Below, one piece after another: positions 1-40,402 of a stretch of DNA of 64,000 nucleotides (position 1 is its first letter; every line of letters starts with the position of its first letter). The translations under genes and the position numbers were made by a program. This DNA is from Elgaria multicarinata webbii. Taxonomy: Eukaryota; Chordata; Lepidosauria; Squamata; Anguidae. The notes beneath the pieces are model-generated. The model saw only the letters and a program-made list of their open reading frames with translations. It was not told the origin of the DNA and did not search any database. The stretch is from positions 23,724,740-23,788,739 of the forward strand of contig NC_086175.1 in the NCBI RefSeq assembly GCF_023053635.1, read 5' to 3'.

Positions 1-1479
1 ACCCCAGTTGCAGGTCAATATTTAGAGCCTTTGCTGTAAAGAGGATCCTTTGCGGAGGAATATCACTTTCATCATCCAAAGCTTAATTGGTGCTGTCATT
101 TTACCTACCAAATGGAAGGGAACAGGGCTATCCTTGTTGATGGGGAATAGCAACAGACTGAAGCAGCACACAAAGAAGTCAAAAACAGGAAAGCCGTTTT
201 TGAAACGAGGAGGAACAAAATGGTTCAGGTAGGCAGGGGAGGGTCATTATTTCATCCTCCCCACCCCTTTTGCTTTCTCTTAGAAGTTATACACTCCATC
301 TATCCAGTGCTGTTGTGTACATTTCCAATTTTTTTTTTAAAAGGCTGTACACTACGCAAGACCTTTCCTCCAATGTCAGAGGTATATCCAATATTTGTTC
401 ACAACACTAGTATATAAAAGAACCCATCTTGGTCTATAAGAAAAAAACGTTTCCAGGTTTAGTTTTTGCTAAAAGAAACACAGTGAAAGAGTGTATGAGT
501 CTAAATGAACTTATGTCCATAACAATTGGGGAAAGCTTATTCCTCTTTTGTGAAGAACAAGTGTTTCTGGAGATGAAAGTGGAAGTGAGGCACTGAACAG
601 TGACAGATCACAGAATGGGATCCAACCTGTGCCACTTCCTTGCATGAATATTTGCTCAAGAAACTGTCTGCCATGGGCAGAAAATAGATCAGGATTACTG
701 GTAGACTTGCAGTATCAAACAAATGAGAAGGGAAGGCACCAAAACACTGTGCAGACGAGGAGAGGGAACCCTCCAAGTACTTAAACACAAAAGCACTGCA
801 TGTTGGAAGATCGTGATGACTTTTATTCCAAGCATGTCACATTTTGCAATGCATCAGCAAGTGTTTCTTACTTCCGATGGTTTAACAAAAGCAACAAAAA
901 GGGTTCCCCCCCTTTCTAAATTAGCAAGATCAGTTCTTGTTTGGGATTGTCGGAAAAATCTGCAAAAGAATCAAATGACTTCAGATTTCTATGAATTTCA
1001 CCCATAGATGCCACAGCAGACTGGCTTCACCTGGTTCGCAAGGATTCTGCAGACTTTTGGACCATTTTTTTTTTTTTTTTACTTTCTGGAATTTTACGTA
1101 AATTTAGTGAGCAAAAAATACATTAAAAAAACCTGACCAAAAACATGCGGTTCCCCCATATATTAGTGTGAAAATGTGCACGGGGGTGGGGATTTGCAGA
1201 TCTGTGGAAGCACATACAAATGCAAGTTAGGGAAATTGAAAAACAACAATTCTGTCAATGAGAGGATGATGGAACGAAAGGGGCCTGGCAATCCACAAAA
1301 TGCAGACGGAACAGATTTTACAAAATCCATACATCCCTCGTTCTTGAGCTAAGCATGTGCTCCAAGGCCCCACGGTCCTTAATTCTAAGAATATAGAATC
1401 TCCTCTGTGCCACCATTTTGCATCCATCACTGGTAGGTAGATCTTGAGGTTCCAGTGAAAAACAAAGTGTATCTGACAT

Positions 1480-1850
1480 AAGAACAGAAGAAGAGCCATC
1501 CTGGAATCAGACCAAAGGTCTACTTAGTGCAGCATTCTTTTCGCATGGTGGCCAACCAGATGCCCATGGGATCCCTACAAGCAGGACATGAGTACAACAA
1601 ACCCCTTCTGCTCATGTGACCAACAATGGGCATACAGAAGTACACTGCACATGCTACTGAAGGTATTATATGTAGCCATCATGACTAGTAGCCATTGATA
1701 GCTTTATCCTCCATGAATTTGTCTAATCCCCCTTTAAGCCATCCACGTAGGTGGCCATGACTATATCTGGTGGCAGCAGATACTTTAGTGTAACAATGCG
1801 TTTTGTGAAGAATCCCAGGGTTTGCCCACCTCTTCCTAGAAGGAAGATGA
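1480..1850 (-). mobile_element. CR1-like LINE 3' fragment
   Basis: In antisense it carries the 3' end recognised by CATAAGAACAGAAGAAG.GCC, GTGGCCAACCAGATG and GTAGCCATTGATAGC. Related copies occur at 23640-23766, 58905-59260, 59860-60246, 62128-62205 and 62790-62945. The plus-oriented copy at 59.9 kb retains the C-terminus of a CR1-type reverse transcriptase ORF, which identifies the family. It lies in GPR180 intron 5 and is degraded. Confidence 0.7.
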
Positions 1851-1896
1851 ATTTTGTTAAGTGAAGTGTTTTAATGTCATGCTGTTTGTCGTATAG

Positions 1897-1967
1897 GCTG
1901 CAATCCTATACTTGCTTATCTAGAAGTCCCACAGAACTCAATGGTACTTAGTTCTGAAGGATCACAC
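1897..1967. repeat. short palindromic repeat, GCAATCCTA family
   Basis: GGCTGCAATCCTATACTTG...AACTCAATGGTACTTAG, a copy of the roughly 90-bp palindromic repeat whose best copies are at 7238-7324, 8605-8694 and 19648-19736. The right end is eroded. Confidence 0.55.
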
Positions 1968-2209
1968 TGCACTGTTAATGCCATTTTAAATAAGCATATG
2001 TGTTGGTGGAGCTACATCTGCCACAGGCAGCCATATGCAAGGCCAGGGTTCTGAGTGTGACTTAAATATTGTATTCAATAATTTAAACAGCTGGTTTTGC
2101 AACAGATTTCACCTTTCATGCTATACAAAACATATTAACAATCAGATAATGTACTTCTCCAAGCCAATGTCTATATTTATTATCAGTTTAAAGTAAGTAA
2201 TCTACTTAC

Positions 2210-12096
<9,887 letters not shown>

Positions 12097-12538
12097 CGCA
12101 CCTCCCGAACTGCCTCGATCTCGGTCACCTCCTTCCCATCCCTACCACGTCTGCAGCTTTGCCGAGGGAGCAGGAACTGAGAGGAGCCAATGGAAACCGA
12201 CGGACGCGGGGTTGATGGGAAGCCTAGCCAATAGGCGCCTCCACAGCGGAGGGTGGGCGGAGACCTACGTCGCTCTGGTCCACCTCCTCCCGAAGGCCAT
12301 TTTCCCAACCGGCGTAAGGCGACGGTTGCTAGGAGAGCAACTCTCCAACCGCCTGCGTCAGTCCAGGTTGGCGAGAGGGTGGGCGGGGCGATTTGGGAGG
12401 CGGGGCTGAGGTCCACGCTGGCTGTTTCTTTTCTTTTCACACTTCCCCCTCCAGGCCACGTGTGTGAAAATGGTATTAGAAAGGCAGGATGACCACATGA
12501 GATCTACACTACTGCTTTAAAACGGTTTATAAGGATAG

Positions 12539-13492
12539 TGTGTCTCCTCTGAATGAATGCTTGGAGGCAGTAATGGGCCGGATGAGGAAAAACAAACTGA
12601 AGCTGAATCCAGATAAGACGGAGGTGCTCACTGTCAAAGGCCACAACCTGGGTTTGGAGGTGTGTCAATCTGTTCTGGGTGGGCTTACACTCCCCCTGAA
12701 AGACTGTGTTCGCAGCTTGGGGGTGCTTCTGGATCCGTCGCTCCAAATGACAGCCCAGATAGATGCGACTGCCAGGAGTGCCTACTGTCAGCTTTGGCTG
12801 ATACGCCAGCTGCACCCCTTCCTAGAGTTGGAAGACCTAAAGACGGTAGTGCACGCACTGGTAACTTCGAGGTTCGATTTCTGCAATGCGCTCTACATGG
12901 GGCTACCTCTGTGCCTAGTCTGGAAATTTCAATTAGTCCAAAATATCGCAGCCAGGCTGGTCACTCACTGGTACACCTAGGGGTGACCACATTACACCAG
13001 TTTTAAAATCTCTTCACTGGCTGCCGATTAGTTTCCAGGCAAAGTACAAAGTGTTGGTTATTATTTTTAAAGCCCTACATGGTTTGGGTCCAGGCTACCT
13101 GCGGATCGCCTTCTCCTGTACAATCCGCCCCGCACACTCAGGTCCTCTGGGAAGAATCCACTTCAGCTAGCAAAAACTAGATTAACAACTGTTACCCAGA
13201 GGACCTTTTCTTCCGCTGCTCCCAGACTGTGGAATGGCCTGCCAAAGGAGATTTGTCAACTTGACAGTCTTTTAGAATTTAAAAAAGCAATAAAGACCGA
13301 TCTATTCTGGCAGGCCTATCCAGTGAAATTTTAGAATGCTTTCAGGATGTTTTAATCATGTATGGTATGTTTTAATTAGTTTTAATGTGTATTTTATATC
13401 ATGTTTTTATACTGTTTGTTTTATACTTTGAATTGTTTTAGTTTTTGTGAACCGCCCAGGGAGCTTCAGCTATTGGGCGGTATAAAAATGCA

Positions 13493-13529
<37 letters not shown>

Positions 13530-13532
13530 TAA
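12539..13532 (+). mobile_element. LINE family A (CR1/L2 clade), 5'-truncated copy
   Basis: Plus-strand translation gives the reverse transcriptase C-terminal region (MRKNKLKLNPDKTEVL, RSLGVLLDPSLQM, RFDFCNALYMGLP), open to 12980 and then shifting frame. The 3' end reads ACCGCCCAGGGAGCTTCAGC followed by a (TAA)n tail at 13495-13530. Possible target duplication ATAGTG/GTAGTG. Inserted into a MITE in the GPR180-TGDS interval. Confidence 0.85.
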
Positions 13533-13549
13533 CAGTAGTGACAACTGTT

Positions 13550-13962
13550 TATATTTTGCCCAATGCTGGACTTCAAGGCGGCCTTACAAAGTTTAAAATA
13601 CACATTTGGGCAGGGGGGAAACATACTTTAAAATACACAACAAAATTATAAGACATTAACATAGATGGAGGGACAGATTATTCTCCAAAGACCTGCTGGA
13701 ACAAAAAAGTTTTAGCCTGCTTCTGAAAGCCGATCAAGGAGGGAGTCAGCCTAGCTTCCCTGGGAAGAGAGTTCCAGAGCAGCCACCGAGAAGGCCCTCT
13801 CCCATGTTCCCACCAAGCGCACCTGTGAAGATGGTGGGACTGAAAGAAGGGCTTCTCCAGAAGATCTCAAAGCACGGGCAGGCTCATAACTGAGAATACG
13901 TTCTTTCAAATAACCTGGACTTGAGCCATATAGGGCTTTATAGGTCATAACCAGCACTGTTG
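13550..13962 (-). mobile_element. LINE family B (CR1/L2 clade), 3' fragment
   Basis: Antisense copy. The 3' end is CCCAATGCTGGACTTCAAGGCGGCC read in reverse; translation on the minus strand gives VMTYKALYGSSPGYLKERILSY. ACTGTT flanks both sides (about 13543 and 13963), consistent with a short target duplication. Confidence 0.8.
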
Positions 13963-14286
13963 GGGCCCAGGACACACTCCATATACAGTTTTCAAACCGT
14001 TTTCAACATGTCATATCCTGCTTGGTGTAGATCTGGACAAACTGTAATTTCAGGTTCCGATTCGGGGAAAGTGGGGTCGAAGTACAGTACACAGGACTCA
14101 CCGTAAAAACACCACCACCAAATAATTTTTTAAAAAGACAACAAAACAGGCACGGTGAGCACCTCCTTCTTGTGGCAGTGCTTTTAAGCGATCGTGTCAG
14201 CTATTCGGAAAAGTTTATATAACTCACAGGAGGATCATGTTTCCTTGCTGTCAGTTGGAAGAGAATTATAGCTGTTGGGGGGGGAG

Positions 14287-14300
14287 GTTGCTATGGAAAC
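14287..14300 (+). promoter_or_regulatory. RFX X-box-like motif between GPR180 and TGDS
   Basis: GTTGCTATGGAAAC matches the 14-bp RFX X-box (GTTGCCATGGCAAC) at 12 of 14 positions, in sequence not obviously derived from a repeat. Functional status is unknown. Confidence 0.35.
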
Positions 14301-14630
14301 TAAGAAGAGGGGGGAGGGAAAAGTTAAATGCTGGCATTTAGTGCAAGGGCTTCTTCACACGAGCAAAATAAAGCATGCTTGTGGCTGACCGCTTCTGGAA
14401 GTTTGCGGGTCCTTTTGGCGACCTTGGCATCAGCCAGGATGTCTCCTGCAGCTCCCTCCGCCCACTCCCGCCTTATTCTGTAATGAAATAGATCAGCTGG
14501 AATAAAACCTAATGGTGTGAAATCAGCACTGTGTAAAGCTGGGGTTGCACTATGAACTTGCCAAGGAAGGAGTTTCCAGTGTCTGTCCCTGGTAGTTCTT
14601 TCCTCCTAATTGCCATCAGAACATAATCTT

Positions 14631-15090
14631 TTATTTATTGATTGATTGCATTTTTATACCGCCCAATAGCCGAAGCTCCCTGGGTGGTTCACAAAAGTTA
14701 AAACCATTCAAAGTATAAAACAAACAGTATAAAAACACGATATAAAATACAATATTAAAGCACAACCGGGATAAAACCAGCAGCAGTGCGGAAATACAAA
14801 TTTAAAACAGTAAAGTTAAAATTACGTAGCAAGACTGTTAAAGTTCTGAGAAAATAAAAAAAGTCTTTACCTGTCATTGAGAAGAGTATAGTGTGGGTGC
14901 CAGGTGAATCTCCTTATGGAGCTCATTCCACAGCCGGGGTGCCACAGCAGAGAAGGCCCTGCTCCTGGTAGCCACCTGCCTCACTTCCTTTGGCAGGGGC
15001 TCATGGAGAAGGACCCTTGAGGATGGCCTTAGGGTCCGGGCAGGTACATACCAGAGGAGGCTTTCCTTCAGATAGCCTGGCTCCTTTGTA
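14631..15090 (-). mobile_element. LINE family A, 3' fragment
   Basis: It starts with an antisense tail TTTATTTATTGATTG and ACCGCCCAATAGCCGAAGCTCC. The minus-strand reading frame gives EPGYLKESLLWYVPARTLRPSS and VRQVATRSRAFSAVAPRLWNEL, matching the C-terminus of the 50-kb copy. Truncated before the catalytic core. Confidence 0.85.
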
Positions 15091-15559
15091 AGCAGAGGAG
15101 CGCAACACATGCACACGCAAGCCATGACAGCGGGTGTTGGGGGCTGAGATACCGGTGGGGCAGTGAATCCATTCTGGGTTTCAGTCAGAACAGGCCAGAA
15201 CGCTAAAGGAACTATCTAAGGTGCTGAACTCCATGCCCTCTGGTGAGCCCTGCTGGGGAAGGGGAATCCTCTCCTTGCCTAGCTTCTGCCGACACTCTCC
15301 CGACTTTTGTGTTTCACCATATAAACAGCTGGCTTTGCAAGTCTTTAACTCGGCAGTCCTAGAGTTTACTCGGAAGCAAGTTCCACACTGCGTTCCACGG
15401 GGCTCACTATAGCAAACGCGCCCAGGATCACCGCTTCAAGGCGTCAGGAAGGCTCTTCGTAATTTGGGCTGCCGCCACAAGCAGGCTATGCCGTACCCTC
15501 CTCCATTGGACTACAACTTCCACCACCCGCAGCGAGGCTGGGGATGGTGGGAGGCGTAG
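15091..15559. other. unannotated interval upstream of the TGDS CpG block
   Basis: About 470 bp without a recognised gene. ATTGGACTACAACTTCCACC near 15505 resembles part of the hAT MITE found whole at 25688-25820. Nothing else is recognised. Confidence 0.4.
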
Positions 15560-15887
15560 CCCCAACCCCTCTGGAGGGCACCAGGTAGAGGAAGGCGTGT
15601 GCGTCGTTCGTTCCTTTGCCCCGCGCGTGGGGGGCTTCCTCGAGCTGCAATGGGGCAGCGGGCGCCGCGCCGCAGAGTCGTGCGTACTCGTAGCCCCCTC
15701 GGCGCGGGAGCGGCTTCCCCGGCCGCTCCGCGTCTCCGGGGCAGGTGGGGGAGAAGTTTCGGAGCGGCCCACGTCGGCTGCCAGCCGCCGACGGAAATGA
15801 AGTAGTAAAGCTGTGGCAGCGGAAGTGATGCGCTGAGTGCGAGGGAGGGGGTGGGTGGGGGGAGAAAGCGCGGCTCGCGGTGGGAGA
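15560..15887 (+). promoter_or_regulatory. GC-rich TGDS promoter with ETS-type motif
   Basis: About 330 bp directly upstream of the TGDS ATG are strongly GC- and CpG-rich, and the block continues into exon 1. GCGGAAGTG at 15819-15827 matches the ETS (GABP/ELK) core CCGGAAGTG except for the first base, and a second GGAA follows the purine-rich ACGGAAATGAAG at about 15791. There is no TATA box. This fits a TATA-less housekeeping promoter; the transcription start is not determined. Confidence 0.6.
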
Positions 15888-34455
<18,568 letters not shown>

Positions 34456-34725
34456 TTTGGTCTGCAGCCAGAAAGACAAAATGAAGGAAATAATTCTACC
34501 TCAAGACCACGTTATGAAAACACTGTACTCAAGCAACTAAAGTGTGAAAGGTGGCTTGTGTCCAGGAGATGTCAATTTCAAGAAAGCAAGCAGAATGGAA
34601 TTTCAAACTCTTATCTTGATCACATTTGGGACCCAACTTAATTTAATCAACATTTCAGTGCAATATTTTATCAAATGAATCTTTTATAAAATGAAATTAA
34701 AGCATTTTTAATTAACGTGCACTTT
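34456..34725 (+). other. TGDS 3' untranslated region with likely poly(A) signal
   Basis: AT-rich sequence follows the TGA at 34453-34455. The first good polyadenylation hexamer is ATTAAA at 34696-34701, in the context ATGAAATTAAAGCA; no AATAAA lies closer to the stop. A second ATTAAA near 35196 could end a longer form. The 3' end is inferred from motifs only. Confidence 0.5.
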
Positions 34726-36560
34726 TAATACAGCTATTTTGTATTATTTTAATATATTGTATGAACAGTGTTATAAAATAGTCTAGACAGCATTTTTTTT
34801 TTTAGTTAAGGGGTATTTTCTGCTTTTGATGGATTTATAGCGAAAAAGAGTAGGAACCTCATCCTCACTTCACAGAAGTCATTGCTGGATCATCTGTTTT
34901 TTTTTAAAACACTGTCACATAGTGTTGGTAACCTTAATCCTAATTTTAATAATCAAAAAAGAAGAGAGAATGGTCTCCCACAGCTCTACTGAAATGATTA
35001 GTATACAACCAAAGACTTCATTGTAACTCAAGAATATAGGCTGGAACTCAAGAATATAGGCTGTAAACCTGAGACAGTGCTCATGCCAAATACTTGTCTT
35101 TTCTAATAGTTAGAATAACAATGGTTGTTTCGACTATATTTGTTTTGCTTTTATTTGTTGCATATTGACATTCTAACTTTATAAATGTGTGAAATTAAAC
35201 AAACAAATTAAAGAGTAGATTTCAAGAGTTATAGGTCACATATCTCGTGGTGCTTTTCAGAAATGCATATGAAGCTGTGCTTCCTGTTGCTTCCGAGCTA
35301 GAATTGAAGCATTGAATTCAAAGATCAGAGTATTGCAATAGTTGACAACTGCTTTGGTGCGGAGCAGTGTTACTCTGGATTACTCCCACGCTACATCACT
35401 TTTCCTCTTTAAGTGCATGTATCACACGGTCTCTTCCACTTCTTGCTGTGCCAAGGTAGCATCAACAAAATCCAAAGATACATGTAAAAAGATATCAAAT
35501 CAACTTAGCTTGCAAATTGCTTAATTTTGATAAAGACATTGACATTTTGACAGTATGCTTCATTGCAATCTGAATTTGCACAAACACAGTATGACAACCA
35601 CTTCAGCATCAATTCTAAGAGTCTAAAAGCACTTTTTCTGCAATCTGCCATGCCGAAAGGGTCATATTTATTCATCGTATTTCTGTATTGCCTTTCTGAA
35701 ACCAACCAAAGTGGTTTACAAAAATTTCAGAACACAAACTATAATCAAAACCAAACCAAAAACATAGTAAAACATATAAAACAACTTTAAAACACCATAA
35801 TAACCTTAACAATTTAAAAAGTCAAGTTAAAAGGATAGTTATTATGGTGGCCATTAGTTTGTTTCTACATGCCCACTATGAGAGGGTCCTTATAGATTGG
35901 GTGTCTCTATGTATCATGGCATTATTAGGCCCAGTCTAAATGCTACCCTGGCCATTGGTGAAGCAGTCACCCATGTAAGCATTCCATAATCATCATCTCA
36001 TTTAAATGCTCTTATCACCTGTGCTAGCCTATATGCCTGCAGTGTTGGCATGCCAGCAGCATCCCTGCAGGGCCCAGAAGTCACTAGCCTGCTAATACTG
36101 CATGTGATAAGAGAATTTAAACAAGATGCTGGCTGCGTGGACTGCTTATATGAGTAAATAGTTTGCCCAAGGTCAGTGTAACTTTGAAAATCTAGTGAAA
36201 TCCTCTTTGAAAATGCTTACCAAATAAAAATCTATTCCTATCTACTCTGTTGCGAAAAGTAAGTATTTTTCGAATATAAAGATAATTGTGGGGGAATACT
36301 AGCCCATGTCACTTCAACACAGGAAACTACTACGGGCTATCAACCTTATCACCTCAGTCAGATTCCTGAAATGAAAGATGTGAGAACAGAATTATTCTTA
36401 GTCTTTCTAATTTTAAGGTTAAACTGTGAAGACTACCGTAATCAGCTGATTCCTGAAAGGCATGCTTGCTTACTATTTGCATGTATGCTTGCATGTATTC
36501 ACTGGCAGGTTTCAGAACTGCAGTTTGGAAGCACTTCATTACAATGAATTATCTCCCTTA
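34726..36560. other. TGDS-DCT intergenic, first part
   Basis: No gene is seen. 35650-35830 resembles an antisense LINE 3' end (TATTTCTGTATTGCCTTTCTG then AAAGTGGTTTACAAAA). The rest is unrecognised. Confidence 0.45.
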
Positions 36561-36584
36561 CTGAGTATGACATAGTTATTTAAA

Positions 36585-37400
36585 ACATTTCTTTGCTGCC
36601 TTTCAGGACAGAAACCCTCATAAGGCGTCTTACAACAATAAAATACATAAAAATATTTAAAATATTAAAAGCAATAAAAGGATAAACAATAAAATAGCAA
36701 TTAAAAACAATAAAAGCCAACAATAAAACCAACAAGAACAACAATGGCAATAGCAACAACAACAACAACGGTGTGTGGTGGGCCTCTGATGGGAGTTTGT
36801 TCCGAAGGTGTGGGGCCATTGCAGAGAAGGCCCTCTTCTGTGTGTTCATCTACCTAATTGGTCTCATAGGTGGGCAAATGAGAAAGATCTCCCTTTTTTA
36901 TCTTAAAAGTGCGGGCAGGCTGATATAGGTGAAGGCGGTCCTTCAAGTAACTTGGTTCCATACCATTAAAGGTAAAAAACAGCACTTTGAATTGGGCTTG
37001 GAAACACACTGATGCAGTATAAGCATTATGTGATCAAATTGCCTTGCCCCCACCGATACTCAGGCGGCTGCATTCTGCACCAGCTGAAGTTTCTGAACTG
37101 TCTTCAAAGGCAGCCCCACATACATCACTTTACAGTAGTCCAGCCTGGACGTGACTAGTGTGTGTAAACTGAGGCAAGGTCCGTCCTCTCCAGATAGGGC
37201 CGTAGCTGGTGTACCAGCCGAAGCTGGTAGAATGCACTCCTGGACACTGCAGACACCTGAGCTTCCCCAGTTAGCTCACAGTCCAAGAGGACTTCCAGAC
37301 TGTGTACTTGGACTTTTAGGGGGAGTGCAACCCCATCTAAGACAAGTTGTAAACCTCCATTGCTTACACTAACTTTCATTTGTGTGTGTGTGTGTCTTAT
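36585..37400 (-). mobile_element. LINE (CR1/L2 clade) fragment
   Basis: Minus-strand translations give LVLDGVALPLKVQVHSLEVL and [18 protein letters not shown], then further downstream KRAFSAMAPHLRNKLPSE, in the order of the C-terminal half of a family A-type reverse transcriptase ORF. A (CAA)n patch is at 36748-36770. Frames are broken. Confidence 0.8.
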
Positions 37401-39299
37401 GTGTACTGTTTTGAAGTCATGACTTTTGAAAAAGATATATTGGGTCATTTCTTTGGGTGCTAGTACTATTCAGGGCAGGGCAGACCTCAAGTTTACTTGT
37501 TTATTTTTACTAGAAACCAGAGATCGACCACCCACATCCAGATGCAAAACAGATATATGTTTAGAATTAAAGAACTTGAGCCCAGGAATTGGTTTTGAGT
37601 ACCAGAACTTAAAGAAGTTACCAGCCCTTTATCTGCTCCTGGTCACTCCAAGCTCTCTTCATTTCAACAGTATAATTGGGCAGCGATAGAGCAAGAGATG
37701 TTGTTTCTGCTGTTGTTAAACAACTGAGGATCAGAAATTCTTGCCAATCTACTTCAGATGTACCAGTAGATCCCAACCTACTTGCTGCCCACCCTTGGAT
37801 TGCCACCTGAAAGTCATCACATCCAGGGGTAGAGAAAGGGAACGCATGACCTATATCTAAAGCGAGGGTTCATGAAATAACGGGAAACTTCTTTGAGCTT
37901 TTCGGTGGGATGCAGGGCAGGGTGCGGGTGGGGAGAGTAGCATTGCTCCTGTTTATTAGCTTGTTTTTCATATTTTTAGAGGTTTGTGTCAGAGCATGGG
38001 AGAGCAAGGAGCTTACCTCCTTAAACAAAGAAACATAACTTTAAACATCAAAATGGCAAGGAAATGAAGGGGAAGAAATAGTGAAACTGGGTTCTAGCAA
38101 AAACAAAGTACCCCTTAGTATTCCAAGCTGTAGTAGTTATGTTAAAAGAGGCAGACTCTAGGACTGCCCACAAATCCACACAACCCCACCCACAAATGCA
38201 CCTAATGCAGGAAGATCACATTTCTCTAATACCTGTAGTATTTTCTTGGCAAACAGAATTTCCCCACCCTATCCCCACTAGTCACCATTCAACTGGCTGT
38301 AAACAAATTCTGGCTATTAAATGTCAGGCATGCTAATATGGAAGAACAAGAATGCGTTCCACCTACTTGAATAAGGAGATGGGGGAAAATAATATAGGTT
38401 ACGATTTAGGGCAGGCAGCTTCTGGTGACCTGCTGGGAAGTATATTGCTAAGCATCTGTTTCTCAGGAGCTGTAGTAGCGGGCGACATACATGAGGTAGG
38501 AGGTAGTTAGAGATCATCCAGCTTAATCTCTTTCCCTATCAACAAGCCTCTCTCTTATCTGAAGCTGTTGGATGGTGTTTGTAACCCGCCTTGGAAACTT
38601 GGCTGAAGGGGGTAGAGCTATCATTTAAATAAATGAAACCCCAAACACCGCTGCCCTTTCTCCCTTGCCAATCACACGTGGATGGAGCTGCCTCCCAGAA
38701 TACCCTTGTGATCACAGCCAGCCCAAGACATTTTACTGCCTGAGGTACAACAGCAAATGGCGGTCCTCTGCCCTCCGAAGTCCAAGTTCATTGTACACAA
38801 GGCTGGCTAGGGTTGTTTTTTAGCACCTGGGGCAAGAAATCCCACAAGCACCTTTCCCTTTCCCCAGCAACAAAATAAAACAATCATAAATTAAATAAAT
38901 ACCCATTTGCTGTCCTTTCATGACACCCCAAATCAGCTGCCTAATGGATTAGCTGGCCCTGCCTGTGTGATACCTTCCTTCAAATTGCTTCTTAAAACTC
39001 ATCTTTCACAAAGCCTTTAGCTCAGTCCCTACTTCCAGTGCCCCACTGCAACCCAGGGTATGTAACTGAAATTAAGGCACATCGTTTCCTTGTTTATCCC
39101 ACCTCCGTTTTCCTCTTCTATGTTCAGGTTGTAAACCCCTCAGGGCACAGACCTATCCTCCTCTACTTGGGATGCTTGCAGGCAAAAAGGTCCTAGTGGT
39201 AGTAATCACAGTTTTCCTTCACAGTTTTTCCACAGGAAGGAAAAAGAAGAAGGAAGAAACAGTAGGAAAACATGGGAGGGTTATGAGAAGAAGACAATG
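37401..39299. other. intergenic stretch
   Basis: No gene is seen. Around 38810-38965 there is a degraded repeat resembling the CACCCTAGGCAAG element at 63100. The remainder is unrecognised. Confidence 0.4.
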
Positions 39300-39491
39300 G
39301 GCTCATCTACACCAAGCAGGATATTCCACTATGAAAGTGGTATGAAAGCGTTATATGGTATGTGTCAATGGGCCCCAACAGTTGTCAGTGCACTTCAATA
39401 CTGTTATAAAGCAGTAGTGTGGCTCCTGCCTTTTATATACCGCTTTCATACCACCTTCATAGTGGAATATCCTGCTTGGTGTAGATGAGCC
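39300..39491. mobile_element. double fold-back MITE, TACACC family, CAATG duplication
   Basis: GGCTCATCTACACCAAGC at the left and GCTTGGTGTAGATGAGCC at the right are perfect inverted repeats, flanked by CAATG on both sides (39295-39299, 39492-39496). Inside, a normal right end of the 130-bp element (AGTGTGGCTCCTGCC) is followed by a second inverted left end, so this is an extended palindrome of 192 bp. Confidence 0.75.
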
Positions 39492-40084
39492 CAATGTTGT
39501 CTGCCTGCCTGCCACCCCACCCCCGCCAGATTCCCTGAATAAGGCAGGATAATGGAACAATAAAACCCTCATCTGGAAGCACCCTTGGTGAGGCAGCATA
39601 CATACTAGTGGCACTTTATTTACTGATTTTCAAAACAAAAGGGAAGGGGAAGGCTGCTAGTATTGCATTAAGTTGAGAAGTGTTAGGAGATACTCAACAA
39701 ATGTGAGTAATAATTGATAGATTTTCATCTCTATTTTAGGAGTTATCGTGATGCTGCCTTCATCCAAGTAAATAAATGACACCTAAACTTTTGCACATGT
39801 TCTTGAAATTCAACACAGACAGATTTGTCTAGCAATATATCCTAATTATAACAAAGAGTTGTATGACACCAGAAGGCAGCTTTTGTGGACTAGTATGTGT
39901 ATGTTAGTCTTGAACACATTTGTATTATAACAATAAATGCCTGTGTTGTTAACATATTTATTGTGTTTTAATAACTAATACTTTTTGTTGTTTTGCTGCA
40001 ACAGATTAATGGGCCCATCCTCCAGAAATTATCCTAACTATTATACTTACATGGAAGTAAATCCCATTGAAATCAATGGGTCTT

Positions 40085-40152
40085 GAATCATAGAATCATA
40101 GAATAGGTGAGTTTGAAGGGGCCTATAAGGCCATCGAGTCCAACCCGCCTGC
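40085..40152 (-). mobile_element. CR1 LINE 3' end
   Basis: AATCATAGAATCATAGAATAG followed by GAGTTTGAAGGGGCC and CCATCGAGTCCAACC is the antisense CR1 terminus with its ATTCTATGATTCTATGAT octamer repeats. Only the last 68 bp are present. Confidence 0.85.
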
Positions 40153-40264
40153 TCAATGCTTCAAAGTAAACATGGCTGGGATCAGGTTGCTGGCTCTTTC
40201 TGGGATCATTGCAGATGGGGGATGAACAGAGATAAAATGTTCAATACATGTTCCACTTATTCCA

Positions 40265-40402
40265 CCCTTCCCCAGTCTGGTGCCTTCCAGAAATCTGGGA
40301 CTTCAGCATCCAGCATTCCTGTTCATTGGCCATGCTGGTGGGCGGTGATGGGAGTTGAAGTCCAAAACATCTCGAGAGCACACCAGGTGGAGATCGCTGC
40401 CT
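40265..40402. mobile_element. hAT-type MITE (relative of 25688-25820)
   Basis: CCCCAGTCTGGTGCCTTCCAG, GGCCATGCTGGTGGGCGGTG and GTTGAAGTCCAAAACATCTC, with the end mirrored as CACACCAGGTGGAGATCGC. No clear target duplication. Confidence 0.65.

Larger units (their letters stand above)
1..2209 (-). other. GPR180 intron 5 (partial)
   Basis: No exon could be found here; the next coding segment expected from human (FDIASQIQML...) is absent. The stretch holds AT-rich intron, a T run at about 1065-1080 and the CR1-like fragment and short palindromic repeat listed separately. Nothing else is recognised in 1-1480. Confidence 0.7.
12490..14048. mobile_element. fold-back MITE (TACACC family) split by two LINE insertions
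   Basis: The left half (12490-12538: AGATCTACACTACTGCTTTAAAACGG) and right half (13967-14048: GGGGCCCAGGACACAC ... ATATCCTGCTTGGTGTAGATC) together make one member of the family seen whole at 27794-27923. The gap is filled by a plus-strand LINE (to 13532) and a minus-strand LINE (13550-13962). Confidence 0.75.

Noticed and set aside
1-2200. GPR180 exon 6 inside the window
   Set aside because: Looked for the reverse complement of FDIASQIQMLYLLLS coding sequence and saw none; it should lie further left.
15597-15805. Upstream open frames competing with the TGDS start
   Set aside because: They end before the TGDS ATG and are GC-driven; the ATG at 15888 leads directly into the Rossmann motif and a valid donor.
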